From Streptomyces sp. NBC_01381 (GTDB taxonomy: Bacteria > Actinomycetota > Actinomycetes > Streptomycetales > Streptomycetaceae): a DNA stretch of 64,000 bases. The notes beneath the pieces are model-generated. The model saw only the letters and a list, made by a program, of their open reading frames with translations, searched no databases and had not been told where the DNA came from. Positions 7,419 through 16,961 of the stretch are shown here, piece after piece. Each line of letters begins with the position of its first letter. The stretch's first letter is position 1. The stretch spans positions 1,736,001 through 1,800,000 of the forward strand of contig NZ_JAPEPI010000001.1 of NCBI RefSeq assembly GCF_026340305.1. Reading direction: 5' to 3'. The position numbers and the translations under genes were made by a program.

Positions 7419-9302
7419 ATGGATGCGGAACTTCTGTCTGCGGTGAGCGCGGCGCTCACCGGGGCGATGGGGACGGATGCCTGGGCGGCCATGCGGGACA
7501 GCGTCGCGCGGCTGTACGGGAGGTCCGAGGAAGCCGAAGCGGCCCAACTCGACGAGACCAGGGCGGAGCTGCTCTCCGGCGACCAGGACCAGACGCTCGG
7601 CGCGGAGGCCGAGTGGCGGGCGCAGCTGAACCGTCTGCTGAGTCAGCACCCGAGAGCTGCCGCTGAACTGCGGGACATCGTCGAGGAGTTCGGGCCACTC
7701 GCGGACGGCAGTCCGCAGGTCTGCAACGAGGTATCGGGCGGCTCGGTGGAACAGGTCGCCATGGCGCGTTCCGTCGGTTCGGTCACCATCAATGGCTCGC
7801 CCACCCCCAAGGACCACGTCGACTTCAGCAGCGGCACCTTCAACGGCCCGGGCCCCGTCATCGGCGTCCAGAACAACTACGGGCCCCGGACCGCGTCCGC
7901 CGACGGCTGGCCCCGCGCCGACCAGCTGCGGCGGACCGCGCTGGGCGTGCGGCCCGTGCGCCGGTTCGGCGACGAGTCCGCCCTGCCGCCGTACGTCGCC
8001 CGGGACTGCGACGACGAGCTGAACACCCTGATCGCGGGCGCGCTGGAGGGGGGCGGCCTGGTCGTGGTCACGGGTGAGCCGCTGTCGGGCAAGACGATGA
8101 CGGCGGCCTGGGCGCTGCTCCACCGGAATGTCGGCGACGGCGCCCGGGTCCACACCCCGCACCCCGGGACGGACCTGCGCGACATCCCGGCCCAGCTGCG
8201 GGGCCGCGACCGCACCCAGACGTATGTGGTGTGGCTCGACGACCTGGAGGGCCACCTCGGTGAACACGGCCTGACCGCGGGCCTCCTCGCTCAACTCGCC
8301 CACGAGGGCGTGCTCGTCCTCGCCACGATGAGCGACGAGGCGTACGACACCCACCGCTTCGGCGGCGGCCCGGCGTCCCGCGTCCTGAGCGGCGCGGGCA
8401 CGGTCCAGCTGAACTCCCGCTGGAGCGAACCGGAGCTCGCGCGGCTCGCAGAGGCAGCTGACCCTCGCCTCGTGGACGCCGCGCGGTGGCGCGGAGAGCG
8501 GGACGTCACCGAGTACTTGGCGGTCGGCCCGGAGCTGTGGGACGAGTGGCGCAGGGCGGCCCGCAGGAATCCGCTGGGGCACCTCCTGGTGCGCGCCGCG
8601 ATCGATCTCGCGCGGTGCGGGCTCACCCGGGGCGTCACACCGAAGCTGCTGAGCCAGGTCCAGGAGGAGTACGGCCCGGAGGCGGCCGACGCCGACAGCG
8701 AGAGCTTCGAGGAGGCGCTCGCCTGGGCCACCGAGCCCCGGCACGGAGTGACCGGACTGCTCGTACCGGGCGAGTGGCCAGGCACCTGGCGGGCGTACGG
8801 CTCCCTGATCGCGGACGCGGCCCGCTCGCCCCTGACGGGGCCGGTGCCGGACAAGGTGTGGGTCCGTGCGTACCGCGAGCTGCAGCCCCACGACGTGGCC
8901 GAACTGGACGGCTTTGTGGCCGCCTTCCGGCTGATCCTCACCCCCCAGGCCGCGAACGGGGACGCCCCTGCCATGACGTGGCTCGGCCTCCTTGCCGAAA
9001 ACGAAGGGGACACGGCGGCCGCCGAGGACTGGTACCGCAAGGCCGCGGATCTCGGAAGCACCCGTGCCGCCGGTGCGCTGGGCCGCCTCCTGGCCGTCCG
9101 CGTCGCCTACGCGGAAGCGGTTCCTCATCTCACGGCCGCCGCCGACGCGGGCGAGGCCGGGGCGGCCGCCCTCCTCGGGCAGGTCCACCAGCACCTCGCG
9201 GTCCACTACTTCCGTATCGCCAAGGCCGACGGCGACCCCATGGCCGGGCAACGCCTCAAAGGCCTCCTCCGCCCGACCGGCCAGGAGTCGGACCCTGCCT
9301 AG
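7419..9302 (+). CDS. STAND/AAA-like P-loop NTPase with Sel1/TPR-like C-terminus (copy 2)
   Basis: A 627-residue paralogue of the preceding gene, with the same order of domains. The Gly/Asn motif reads GTFNGPGPVIGVQNNYG, Walker A is GEPLSGKT at residues 219-226 (the same position as in copy 1), and Walker B is VVWLDDL (D274). The Sel1-like C-terminus contains AEDWYRKAADLGSTRAAGAL. The NTPase core is nearly colinear between the copies, including HRFGGGP, the sequence after WRAYGSL and GNPFGHL/RNPLGHL, while the N-terminal 130 residues differ strongly. The start is the ATG after GGAGG. A cytochrome P450 gene starts 16 nt after its stop, so read-through is possible. Confidence 0.8.
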   Translation: MDAELLSAVSAALTGAMGTDAWAAMRDSVARLYGRSEEAEAAQLDETRAELLSGDQDQTLGAEAEWRAQLNRLLSQHPRAAAELRDIVEEFGPLADGSPQVCNEVSGGSVEQVAMARSVGSVTINGSPTPKDHVDFSSGTFNGPGPVIGVQNNYGPRTASADGWPRADQLRRTALGVRPVRRFGDESALPPYVARDCDDELNTLIAGALEGGGLVVVTGEPLSGKTMTAAWALLHRNVGDGARVHTPHPGTDLRDIPAQLRGRDRTQTYVVWLDDLEGHLGEHGLTAGLLAQLAHEGVLVLATMSDEAYDTHRFGGGPASRVLSGAGTVQLNSRWSEPELARLAEAADPRLVDAARWRGERDVTEYLAVGPELWDEWRRAARRNPLGHLLVRAAIDLARCGLTRGVTPKLLSQVQEEYGPEAADADSESFEEALAWATEPRHGVTGLLVPGEWPGTWRAYGSLIADAARSPLTGPVPDKVWVRAYRELQPHDVAELDGFVAAFRLILTPQAANGDAPAMTWLGLLAENEGDTAAAEDWYRKAADLGSTRAAGALGRLLAVRVAYAEAVPHLTAAADAGEAGAAALLGQVHQHLAVHYFRIAKADGDPMAGQRLKGLLRPTGQESDPA

Positions 9303-9318
9303 GGATACCGTCGACCCC

Positions 9319-10599
9319 ATGCACGACCAGCCGCCCGCCGCCTGCCCTGCAGGAGCCGCCACCCCGCAGCCGGAACTCTTCACCTGGGAGTTCGCCACCG
9401 ACCCCTACCCCGCCTACGCCTGGCTGCGTGAGAACTCGCCCGTGCACCGGACCGCGCTGCCCAGTGGCGTGGAGGCCTGGCTGGTCACCCGGTACGTCGA
9501 TGCCAAGCAGGCGCTGGCCGATCAGCGGCTCAGCAAGAATCCGGCGCATCATGACGAACCCGCCCATGCCAAGAGCAAGACCGGCATCCCGGGCGAGCGC
9601 AGCGCCAATCTGATGACGCATCTGCTCAACATCGACCCGCCGGACCACACCCGCCTCCGCCGCCTCGTGTCGAAGGCCTTCACCCCCCGCCGCGTCGCCG
9701 AGTTCGCGCCCCGCGTGCAGGAGCTGACCGACCACCTCATCGACCAGTTTGCGGAGAAGGGGGAGGCCGACCTCATTCACGACTTCGCCTTCCCGCTCCC
9801 CATCTACGCCATTTGCGATCTGCTCGGCGTCCCGCGCGAGGACCAGGACGACTTCCGTGACTGGGCGGGCATGATGATCCGGCACGGCGGCGGCCCGCGC
9901 GGCGGCGTCGCGCGCTCCGTGAAGAAGATGCGGGGCTATCTCGCCGAACTCATCCACCGCAAGCGCCTCGAACCGGGCGACGACCTCATCTCCGGACTTA
10001 TCCGCGCCTCCGACCACGGCGAGCACCTCACCGAGAACGAGGCCGCCGCGATGGCCTTCATTCTCCTCTTCGCCGGTTTTGAGACCACCGTCAATCTCAT
10101 CGGGAACGGGACCTACGCGCTCCTCACCCACCCCGAGCAGCGCGAGCGCCTCCAGGAGTCCCTCAAGGGAGGGGACATGGGGCTGCTTGAGACCGGTATC
10201 GAGGAACTGCTCCGCTTCGATGGGCCCGTTGAGCTGGCCACCTGGCGGTTCGCCACCGAGCCGTTGACCATCGGCGGGCAGGACATCGCGCAGGGCGACC
10301 CCGTTCTCGTCGTGCTCGCCGCCGCCGACCGCGACCCCGAGCGGTTCGAGGACCCCGACACGCTCGACCTCTCCCGGCGCGACAACCAGCACCTCGGATA
10401 CGGGCATGGCATTCACTATTGCCTGGGTGCGCCGCTCGCCCGGCTCGAAGGGCAGGCCGCCCTCGCGACCTTGCTACGCCGCCTCCCTGACCTGCGCCTC
10501 GCGGCGGAACCAGGTGATTTGCGCTGGCGAGGCGGGCTCATCATGCGCGGACTGCGCACGCTGCCGGTGGAGTTCACACCCGCACAGAAGCACACCTGA
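9319..10599 (+). CDS. Cytochrome P450
   Basis: A 426-residue soluble bacterial P450, a haem-thiolate monooxygenase needing ferredoxin and reductase partners; none are encoded nearby. The I-helix oxygen-activation motif is FAGFETT. The EXXR motif is EELLRFD. The haem loop is YGHGIHYCLG with Cys368 as the axial ligand, and the usual first Phe is replaced by Tyr. Length and N-terminus (TWEFATDPYPAYAWLREN) fit the CYP105/CYP107-type families of Streptomyces. The ATG at 9319 is chosen because upstream extensions run into the NTPase gene. It lies 16 nt after the NTPase stop. The substrate cannot be predicted. Confidence 0.94.
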   Translation: MHDQPPAACPAGAATPQPELFTWEFATDPYPAYAWLRENSPVHRTALPSGVEAWLVTRYVDAKQALADQRLSKNPAHHDEPAHAKSKTGIPGERSANLMTHLLNIDPPDHTRLRRLVSKAFTPRRVAEFAPRVQELTDHLIDQFAEKGEADLIHDFAFPLPIYAICDLLGVPREDQDDFRDWAGMMIRHGGGPRGGVARSVKKMRGYLAELIHRKRLEPGDDLISGLIRASDHGEHLTENEAAAMAFILLFAGFETTVNLIGNGTYALLTHPEQRERLQESLKGGDMGLLETGIEELLRFDGPVELATWRFATEPLTIGGQDIAQGDPVLVVLAAADRDPERFEDPDTLDLSRRDNQHLGYGHGIHYCLGAPLARLEGQAALATLLRRLPDLRLAAEPGDLRWRGGLIMRGLRTLPVEFTPAQKHT

Positions 10600-10661
10600 G
10601 GCACCCTTGAGCTGACGGTGCGTCAAGACTGTGACTTTCACGTGATCTCCGCTGCATCGAC

Positions 10662-10691
10662 TTGTGACAACTGTTCGACTGCGGCTACGTT
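10662..10691 (+). promoter_or_regulatory. Probable promoter of the first rpf gene
   Basis: TTGTGA (10662-10667) and TACGTT (10686-10691) are 18 nt apart and resemble housekeeping -35/-10 boxes. Transcription would leave a leader of about 60 nt before the ATG at 10761. Read by eye, not scored. Confidence 0.4.
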
Positions 10692-10760
10692 CACCGACGA
10701 CTCGGCATCCGCTGTCGCAGCAGCCGCAGTCGCCTCTGCAGTCTTCTGAAAGGCACTTGC

Positions 10761-11780
10761 ATGCTCTCCGGTAATGGTCGTCACCGACGCCCCCGCCAAG
10801 CCCCGGCCCTCATCGTCGCGGCAGGTGTCACCGGATCAGCCATCGCGATCCCGCTGCTCGGCGCCACCAGCGCGAGCGCCGCGGACACCGCCACCTGGGA
10901 CAAGCTCGCGGAGTGCGAGAGCGGCGGCTCCTGGAGCCTGGACCCGGGCAACGGCTACTACGGCGGCCTCCAGATGTCCCAGGAGACGTGGGAGCAGTAC
11001 GGCGGTCTCGACTACGCCCCCTACGCCGACCAGGCCAGCCGTTCGCAGCAGATAGCCGTCGCCGAGCAGGTCCTGGCCGACCAGGGCCCCGGCGCCTGGC
11101 CCAGCTGCGGAGTGATCGCTGGGCTGAGCAAGGACGACGCCCCGGCCGATGTCGACCCGGGTGCCCCGATCACCTCACTGCCCTCGGACGAGCCGACCGA
11201 CACGAGCGGGTCCGGCGACGCGGGCGAGTCGGGTGACTCGGGCGACTCGGCCGACCCCTCGGAGAAGCCGTCTGAGGAGCCGTCGGAGAAGCCCTCCGAG
11301 AAGCCGTCCGAGAAGCCGTCCGCAAAGCCCTCGGAGAAGCCGTCCGAGAAGCCCTCCGAAAAGGCCGACTCCGGCGACGACTCCCGAGACAAGAATCACG
11401 ACGAGTCGGGCGACTCCGGCAGTGATTCGGACAAGTCCGGGCAGAACGACTCCACTTCGCCCGCCACCCCGAACTCCACCCCCTCCACCGGCGCGGGCGA
11501 AGGCTCCGGCCGGCACCGCGGCGACAGCGCGGACGACGGCCAGGCCAAGAACGGCGACCGCGACGGCTCGGGGCGGCACGCGTCGCGCGGCGACGACCGC
11601 GCGAAGGACGGCGCCGACGGGACGTACACCGTCCGCTCCGGAGACAACCTCTGGACCATCGCCGACGACCTCGGCGTACAGGGCGGATGGAGCGCGCTCT
11701 ACGCCGAGAACAAGAAGTCCGTCGGAACCGATCCCGACCTCATCCTCCCCGGTCAGAGCCTCGATTTGGGCGAAAAGTAA
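10761..11780 (+). CDS. Resuscitation-promoting factor, Rpf domain plus LysM, long SEKP-repeat linker
   Basis: A 339-residue secreted cell-wall hydrolase. Rpf proteins cleave peptidoglycan and promote spore germination or resuscitation. The ATG has GAAAGG 7 nt upstream. A basic N-terminus and hydrophobic helix form a signal peptide ending near ASAAD. The Rpf lysozyme-like domain follows (WDKLAECESGGSW, with the catalytic Glu in AECESGG, then [14 protein letters not shown] and the disulfide motif WPSCG). Residues about 165-210 are tandem SEKP/SEEP tetrapeptides, and about 210-285 are Asp/Ser/Gly-rich. A LysM peptidoglycan-binding domain (YTVRSGDNLWTIADDLG, ending LILPGQSLDL) closes the protein. 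The low-complexity spacer probably spans the wall between binding and catalytic domains. A second, shorter rpf gene follows downstream. Confidence 0.95.
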   Translation: MLSGNGRHRRPRQAPALIVAAGVTGSAIAIPLLGATSASAADTATWDKLAECESGGSWSLDPGNGYYGGLQMSQETWEQYGGLDYAPYADQASRSQQIAVAEQVLADQGPGAWPSCGVIAGLSKDDAPADVDPGAPITSLPSDEPTDTSGSGDAGESGDSGDSADPSEKPSEEPSEKPSEKPSEKPSAKPSEKPSEKPSEKADSGDDSRDKNHDESGDSGSDSDKSGQNDSTSPATPNSTPSTGAGEGSGRHRGDSADDGQAKNGDRDGSGRHASRGDDRAKDGADGTYTVRSGDNLWTIADDLGVQGGWSALYAENKKSVGTDPDLILPGQSLDLGEK

Positions 11781-11870
11781 GGGAAGTTGACGAAGAGTCG
11801 GCCAGTCGCTTCGCGCTGAATGTCCGGTTTGGCGTAAGTGAGAGATGGGTCTCAGAAGCCCTGATCGTCT

Positions 11871-11900
11871 TTGAAATTCGGCGGATCGCATGACTACGGT
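11871..11900 (+). promoter_or_regulatory. Probable promoter of the riboswitch-rpf transcript
   Basis: TTGAAA (11871-11876) and TACGGT (11895-11900) with 18-nt spacing. The predicted transcription start is a few bases before the riboswitch, which fits well. Read by eye. Confidence 0.45.
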
Positions 11901-11916
11901 CGTGACCGCTCGCCAC

Positions 11917-12156
11917 AGCGGGCCCCGCCGGTCGGTACGCCTAGTCCTGCCAACGGCCGTTCGGGAACAGTCGTCGCGTCAAGCGCCGTAGGCAGGAGCG
12001 GGGGACCCAATGGTTTCCGCCGGGCCCGGCCGCACAGCAGCAGAACGAAGAAGCTGCCGAGCGGAGTTGGGACCGGCTAGGGGTTAAGTCGCGCTCAAGA
12101 AGCGCGGCCGGGCAACTTCATCGGCCCGAACCCGACAGCTCACCTCGTAGGCGTCG
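11917..12156 (+). ncRNA. ydaO/yuaA-type cyclic di-AMP riboswitch
   Basis: The 391-nt leader between the two rpf genes (11781-12171) holds the conserved blocks of the ydaO class: CCTGCC near 11945, GGCAGGAGCGGGGGACCCAA around 11991-12010, CTAGGGGTTAAGTC at 12077-12090, and CCCGACAGCTCACCTCGTAG near 12131-12150. These match in order and spacing what I know of this class, which senses c-di-AMP and usually turns genes off. Riboswitches of this class are known in front of rpf and other wall-hydrolase genes in actinobacteria. The last conserved helix (CACCTCGTAGGCGTCGGTGA) lies directly beside the GAGGGG ribosome site (12159-12164). Exact ends are approximate. Confidence 0.88.
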
Positions 12157-12171
12157 GTGAGGGGATCACTC

Positions 12172-12882
12172 ATGCTGTTTTCCAGCAAGGGCAAGCACCG
12201 TCGTCCGTCCAAGGCCACCCGTGTCGCCACGCTCGCCGGCGTCACCGGTGTCGCGGTCGCCGCCCCGCTGATGGCCGCCGGATCGGCCTCCGCCGCCACC
12301 GGTTCCGAGTGGGACTCCGTCGCCCAGTGCGAGGCCGGCGGCAACTGGTCCATCAACACCGGCAACGGCTACTACGGCGGCCTGCAGTTCTCGGCCTCCA
12401 CCTGGGCCGCGTACGGCGGCACGAAGTACGCCGCCACCGCCGACCAGGCCTCCAAGGCCCAGCAGATAGAGATCGGCGAGAAGGTTCTCGCGGGTCAGGG
12501 CAAGGGTGCCTGGCCGAGCTGTGGCGTGGGCCTCTCGGGTGCCGCGTACAGCGGTGGCGGTGCCGAGGAGAGCGCGCCGCAGCAGCAGCCGGCCGAGCAG
12601 CCGCAGAGCCAGCCGAGCGCCCAGACCGAGGCGCCGAAGCAGGAGGCCGCCCCGAAGCAGGCCGCCCCGAAGGCCGAGTCCAAGAAGACCGTCGAGACCC
12701 CGACCGGCAAGAAGGTCAAGAAGGGCGACGGCGAGTACAAGGTCAAGAAGGGCGACACCCTCTCCAAGATCGCCGAGGAGAAGGACGTCAAGGGCGGCTG
12801 GCACAAGGTGTACAAGCTCAACGGCGACATCATCGACAACGCCGACATGATCTACCCCGGTCAGCAGCTGCACCTCAGCTAA
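12172..12882 (+). CDS. rpfA: Resuscitation-promoting factor RpfA-like, Rpf domain plus LysM
   Basis: A 236-residue secreted muralytic enzyme. The ATG 12172 follows GAGGGG by 7 nt; an in-frame GTG at 12157 would lie inside the riboswitch and is rejected. The signal peptide is residues 1 to about 42 (ends SASAAT). The Rpf domain follows to about 122 ([13 protein letters not shown] with catalytic Glu, [19 protein letters not shown]). A Gln/Pro/Ala/Lys-rich linker comes next, and a LysM domain ends the protein ([26 protein letters not shown]). Its position directly before eno and behind a ydaO riboswitch matches the conserved Streptomyces rpfA locus as I know it. Expression should fall when c-di-AMP is high. 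A strong terminator follows. Confidence 0.95.
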   Translation: MLFSSKGKHRRPSKATRVATLAGVTGVAVAAPLMAAGSASAATGSEWDSVAQCEAGGNWSINTGNGYYGGLQFSASTWAAYGGTKYAATADQASKAQQIEIGEKVLAGQGKGAWPSCGVGLSGAAYSGGGAEESAPQQQPAEQPQSQPSAQTEAPKQEAAPKQAAPKAESKKTVETPTGKKVKKGDGEYKVKKGDTLSKIAEEKDVKGGWHKVYKLNGDIIDNADMIYPGQQLHLS

Positions 12883-12949
12883 GAGCTGACAGAGCGGCGG
12901 CCGCGCCTCGGCGGAAGCGCGGCCCGCCCCACCCCCGTCCCCACGGGCT

Positions 12950-13000
12950 CCCCGTCCCGGTGCGCGTATCCCCCGTACGCACCGGGGCGGGGTCTTTTTG
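12950..13000 (+). terminator. Intrinsic terminator after rpfA
   Basis: A long GC-rich hairpin (CCCCGTCCCGGTGCGCGTA pairing with TACGCACCGGGGCGGGG) followed by TCTTTTT. One of the few textbook terminators in the window. It isolates rpfA from eno. Confidence 0.85.
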
Positions 13001-13090
13001 ATCCACCGCTTTGTTCCGTTCGGAAACTTTTTGCTCTCGGTTTGTCCACAGGGCGGTCGCTCGGCTGGCTCTTGTCCGGGAGCCGGTTAG

Positions 13091-14431
<1,341 letters not shown>

Positions 14432-14521
14432 GCCGTAGTCACGCTGTAGTTACGTACGTCCCCGTACTCGGTCCCGTACCGTGTGCGGGGACGTACGCGC
14501 GTGTGAACGGGAGGCGGGGAC

Positions 14522-14998
14522 ATGGCCGTGAAGGACCGGGACCGGTTCTCCACCGCGACCAGGCTGCGGCTGTTCGGCGAGCAGACCGCGGAGCGCGTCT
14601 ACCGCTCCCAGACCAAGCGCCAGGCCCGCCGCTCCCGGCTCACCGGCCGGGCGGCGCTCCTCGCGCTTGTGCTCTGCTCCCTCGTCGTCGCGCTCGCGTA
14701 CCCGATAAGGCAGTACGTCTCCCAGCGCGCCGAGATCGCCGATCAGCGCCGGGAGCAGGCCGAGCGCCGCGAGAACGTCGAGAGGCTGAAGGACGAGAAG
14801 GCGCGCTGGCGTGACGACGCGTACGCGGAGCAGCGCATCCGGGACCGGCTGCACTATGTGATGCCGGGCGAGACCGGGTTCACGGTGATCGATCCCGCGG
14901 CGACGAAGAGCCGCCGCGCCGACCAGGGGGCGGCCACGCGCCCCTGGTACTCGAACGTATGGGACGGCGTCGACAAGGCCGACCGCCCCGACGACTGA
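14522..14998 (+). CDS. Septum formation initiator (FtsB/DivIC-like) protein
   Basis: A 158-residue bitopic membrane protein. Topology is a basic cytoplasmic N-terminus (about 45 residues), one membrane helix (ALLALVLCSLVVALAYPI, about 43-60), a coiled coil (EIADQRREQAERRENVERL) and the C-terminal element YAEQRIRDRLHYVMPGE, which is the signature of FtsB/DivIC proteins. These connect early and late divisome components at the sporulation or cross-wall septum. Start ATG 14522 has GGGAGG upstream. Its position between eno and a DUF501 gene is conserved in actinobacteria and supports the call. Confidence 0.93.
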   Translation: MAVKDRDRFSTATRLRLFGEQTAERVYRSQTKRQARRSRLTGRAALLALVLCSLVVALAYPIRQYVSQRAEIADQRREQAERRENVERLKDEKARWRDDAYAEQRIRDRLHYVMPGETGFTVIDPAATKSRRADQGAATRPWYSNVWDGVDKADRPDD

Positions 14999-15020
14999 CC
15001 CAAGGACATGAAAGACAGGC

Positions 15021-15548
15021 ATGGAAACGCCCCCGCCGACCACCCCGCGCACCGAGCCCACCGACGCCGACGTCGAGGCCTTCAAGCAGCAGCTCGGCCG
15101 CCCGCCGCGCGGCCTGCGGGCCATCGCACACCGCTGCCCGTGCGGGCAGCCGGACGTCGTCGAGACGGCGCCGCGCCTGCCGGACGGGACGCCGTTCCCG
15201 ACGACGTACTACCTGACGTGCCCGCGGGCCGCGTCCGCGATCGGCACGCTGGAAGCCAACGGCGTCATGAAGGAAATGTCCGAGCGGCTCAAGACGGACC
15301 CCGAGCTGGCCGCCGCGTACCGCGCGGCGCACGAGGACTACATCGCGCGCCGTGACGCCATCGAGGTCCTGGAGGGCTTCCCGAGCGCGGGCGGCATGCC
15401 GGACCGCGTGAAGTGCCTGCACGTCCTGGTCGGCCACTCCTTGGCCGCGGGCCCCGGAGTAAACCCCCTGGGCGACGAGGCCATCGCGATGCTCCCGGAG
15501 TGGTGGCGCAAGGGCGCGTGCGTTTCGACGACCGAGGAACAGGGCTGA
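15021..15548 (+). CDS. DUF501 domain protein
   Basis: A 175-residue protein of an uncharacterised actinobacterial family. It contains a cluster of small and Cys/His residues (AIAHRCPCGQPDVVET), the sequence PTTYYLTCPRA, and near the end DRVKCLHVLVGHSLAAGPG. The repeated Cys and His suggest a metal site, but I know of no proven activity. It lies 22 nt after the DivIC-like gene and 88 nt before ppx, an order conserved in actinobacteria, so it probably shares a transcript with both. Confidence 0.9.
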   Translation: METPPPTTPRTEPTDADVEAFKQQLGRPPRGLRAIAHRCPCGQPDVVETAPRLPDGTPFPTTYYLTCPRAASAIGTLEANGVMKEMSERLKTDPELAAAYRAAHEDYIARRDAIEVLEGFPSAGGMPDRVKCLHVLVGHSLAAGPGVNPLGDEAIAMLPEWWRKGACVSTTEEQG

Positions 15549-15571
15549 CCCCGCCGCCGCTTCGCGGCGGG
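15549..15571 (+). terminator. Hairpin after the DUF501 gene
   Basis: CCCGCCGC and GCGGCGGG flank a short CGCTTC loop right after the stop codon. No T-tract follows, so it is more likely an attenuating hairpin or RNA-stability element between DUF501 and ppx than a full terminator. Confidence 0.4.
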
Positions 15572-15636
15572 CTTGCTCCCCACCCACCCGCCCTTCTTCG
15601 GGGGCTGAGCCCCCATCCCGTGACAGGAGAGCGCGC

Positions 15637-16563
15637 ATGACCCGCGTCGCCGCGATTGATTGCGGTACCAACTCCATCCGTCTGCTCGTCGCAGACGCCG
15701 ACCCCGCGACCGGCGAACTGGTCGACCTGGACCGCAGGATGACCATCGTCCGCCTGGGCCAGGGCGTGGACAAGACGGGCCGCCTGGCGCCAGAGGCACT
15801 CGCCCGCACCTTCGCGGCCTGCCACGAGTACGCCGAGGTGATCAAGCGCCACGGAGCGGAGCGCCTCCGCTTCGTCGCGACCTCCGCATCCCGCGACGCC
15901 GAGAACCGGGACGACTTCGTACGCGGAGTCCTGGACATCCTCGGCGTCGAGCCGGAGGTCATCAGCGGCGACCAGGAGGCCGAGTTCTCCTTCACGGGGG
16001 CGACGAAGGAGCTGACCGGCACCGACCACCTCGCCAAGCCCTACCTCGTCGTCGACATCGGCGGCGGCTCCACGGAGTTCGTGGTCGGCGAGGAGCACGC
16101 CCGCGCCGCCCGCTCCGTCGACATCGGCTGCGTACGCCTCACGGAACGGCACGTCCGCAGCGACCCGCCCGCGCCCGCCGAACTCGACGCCGTCCGCGCC
16201 GACATCGAGGCCGCGCTCGACCTCGCGGAGCAGACGGTCCCGATCCGCGAGGCCCGCACCCTGGTCGGCCTCGCGGGCTCCGTCACCACCGTGGCGGCCA
16301 TCGCGCTCGGCCTCGACGCGTACGACTCCGCGGCGATCCACCACTCCCGTATCTCGTACGAGCAGGTCGCCGAGATCGTCGGGCGGCTCGCCGGGTCCAC
16401 CCACGACGAGCGCGCCGCGATCCCGGTGATGCACCCGGGCCGCGTCGACGTGATCGTTTCGGGCGCTCTCGTGCTGTTGGCGATCATGGACCGGACGGGG
16501 GCCGGGGAGGTCGTCGTCAGCGAGCACGACATCCTCGACGGGATCGGATGGTCCCTCGCGTGA
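15637..16563 (+). CDS. Ppx/GppA family exopolyphosphatase
   Basis: A 308-residue enzyme of the ASKHA-fold Ppx/GppA family, which hydrolyses polyphosphate ends or pppGpp. The N-terminal phosphate-1 motif is AIDCGTNSIRLLVAD (5-19) and the phosphate-2 motif is DIGGGSTEFVVG (about 143-154). The C-terminal part has ADIDIL-like SEHDILDGIGW. The length corresponds to the short, two-domain form typical of actinobacteria, without the HD extension. ATG 15637 has an AGGAGAG site upstream. Whether it prefers polyP or pppGpp cannot be told from sequence. Confidence 0.92.
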   Translation: MTRVAAIDCGTNSIRLLVADADPATGELVDLDRRMTIVRLGQGVDKTGRLAPEALARTFAACHEYAEVIKRHGAERLRFVATSASRDAENRDDFVRGVLDILGVEPEVISGDQEAEFSFTGATKELTGTDHLAKPYLVVDIGGGSTEFVVGEEHARAARSVDIGCVRLTERHVRSDPPAPAELDAVRADIEAALDLAEQTVPIREARTLVGLAGSVTTVAAIALGLDAYDSAAIHHSRISYEQVAEIVGRLAGSTHDERAAIPVMHPGRVDVIVSGALVLLAIMDRTGAGEVVVSEHDILDGIGWSLA

Positions 16564-16961
16564 GCGGTTCCAGTGGCGTCTGAGCGCCTGGTGAGGGGCC
16601 TGGAGGGCCCTTCGGCGACGTCCTGTCGGGAAACTTCGTGAAGTTCTTCACAAGGAATTGGCCTCGGTTGGGCCAGGTTCTTGGGTTCTGAGCCCTGGAA
16701 TGTGCCCGTCCGGCGCCTCTTGACCCGTGACAGTGAAGGTTCGGGCGCATGTCCGGAGTGTGAAGCGGCCGCGTGGTCCACTGTGCGAAATGGGCCAGAG
16801 CGGCAGCTCACAAGGGGTGCACAACGTCTCGGGTGAAGTCGTGGTTCCCCTGGGGGGCTATGGCCTGCGTCACGTGGGCGGCGAAGTGTAGCAGAGGGTG
16901 TACCCATGCTTGTGAAGGGGCGCACGAGCGACCCCCGTCGGGCAGGTGGATACTCGATGGC
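16564..16961 (+). other. 398-nt intergenic region upstream of ndh
   Basis: I see no gene here. The region carries a GTGAA-N4-TTCAC palindrome at 16637-16652 (listed separately) and otherwise lower GC than its surroundings. A weak open frame extends the ndh frame back to 16773, but its predicted N-terminus does not look like protein. Confidence 0.6.
16637..16652 (+). promoter_or_regulatory. Candidate Rex operator upstream of ndh
   Basis: CGTGAAGTTCTTCACA is an inverted repeat GTGAA-N4-TTCAC with the spacing of the Streptomyces Rex operator (TGTGAAC-N3-TTCACA). Rex is the NADH/NAD+-sensing repressor of respiratory genes, so a site here would link ndh expression to redox state. It lies 310 nt before the start codon, which is far; an upstream promoter would be required. 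Confidence 0.5.

Noticed and set aside
8992..9318. Upstream extension of the P450 frame into the second NTPase gene
   Set aside because: The extension is Arg/Pro/Ser-rich out-of-frame NTPase sequence. P450 homology begins after ATG 9319.
11265..11370. GAGAAGCCGTCC-type DNA repeats considered as a CRISPR-like array
   Set aside because: They are in-frame 12-bp units encoding the SEKP linker of the Rpf protein; there are no spacers.
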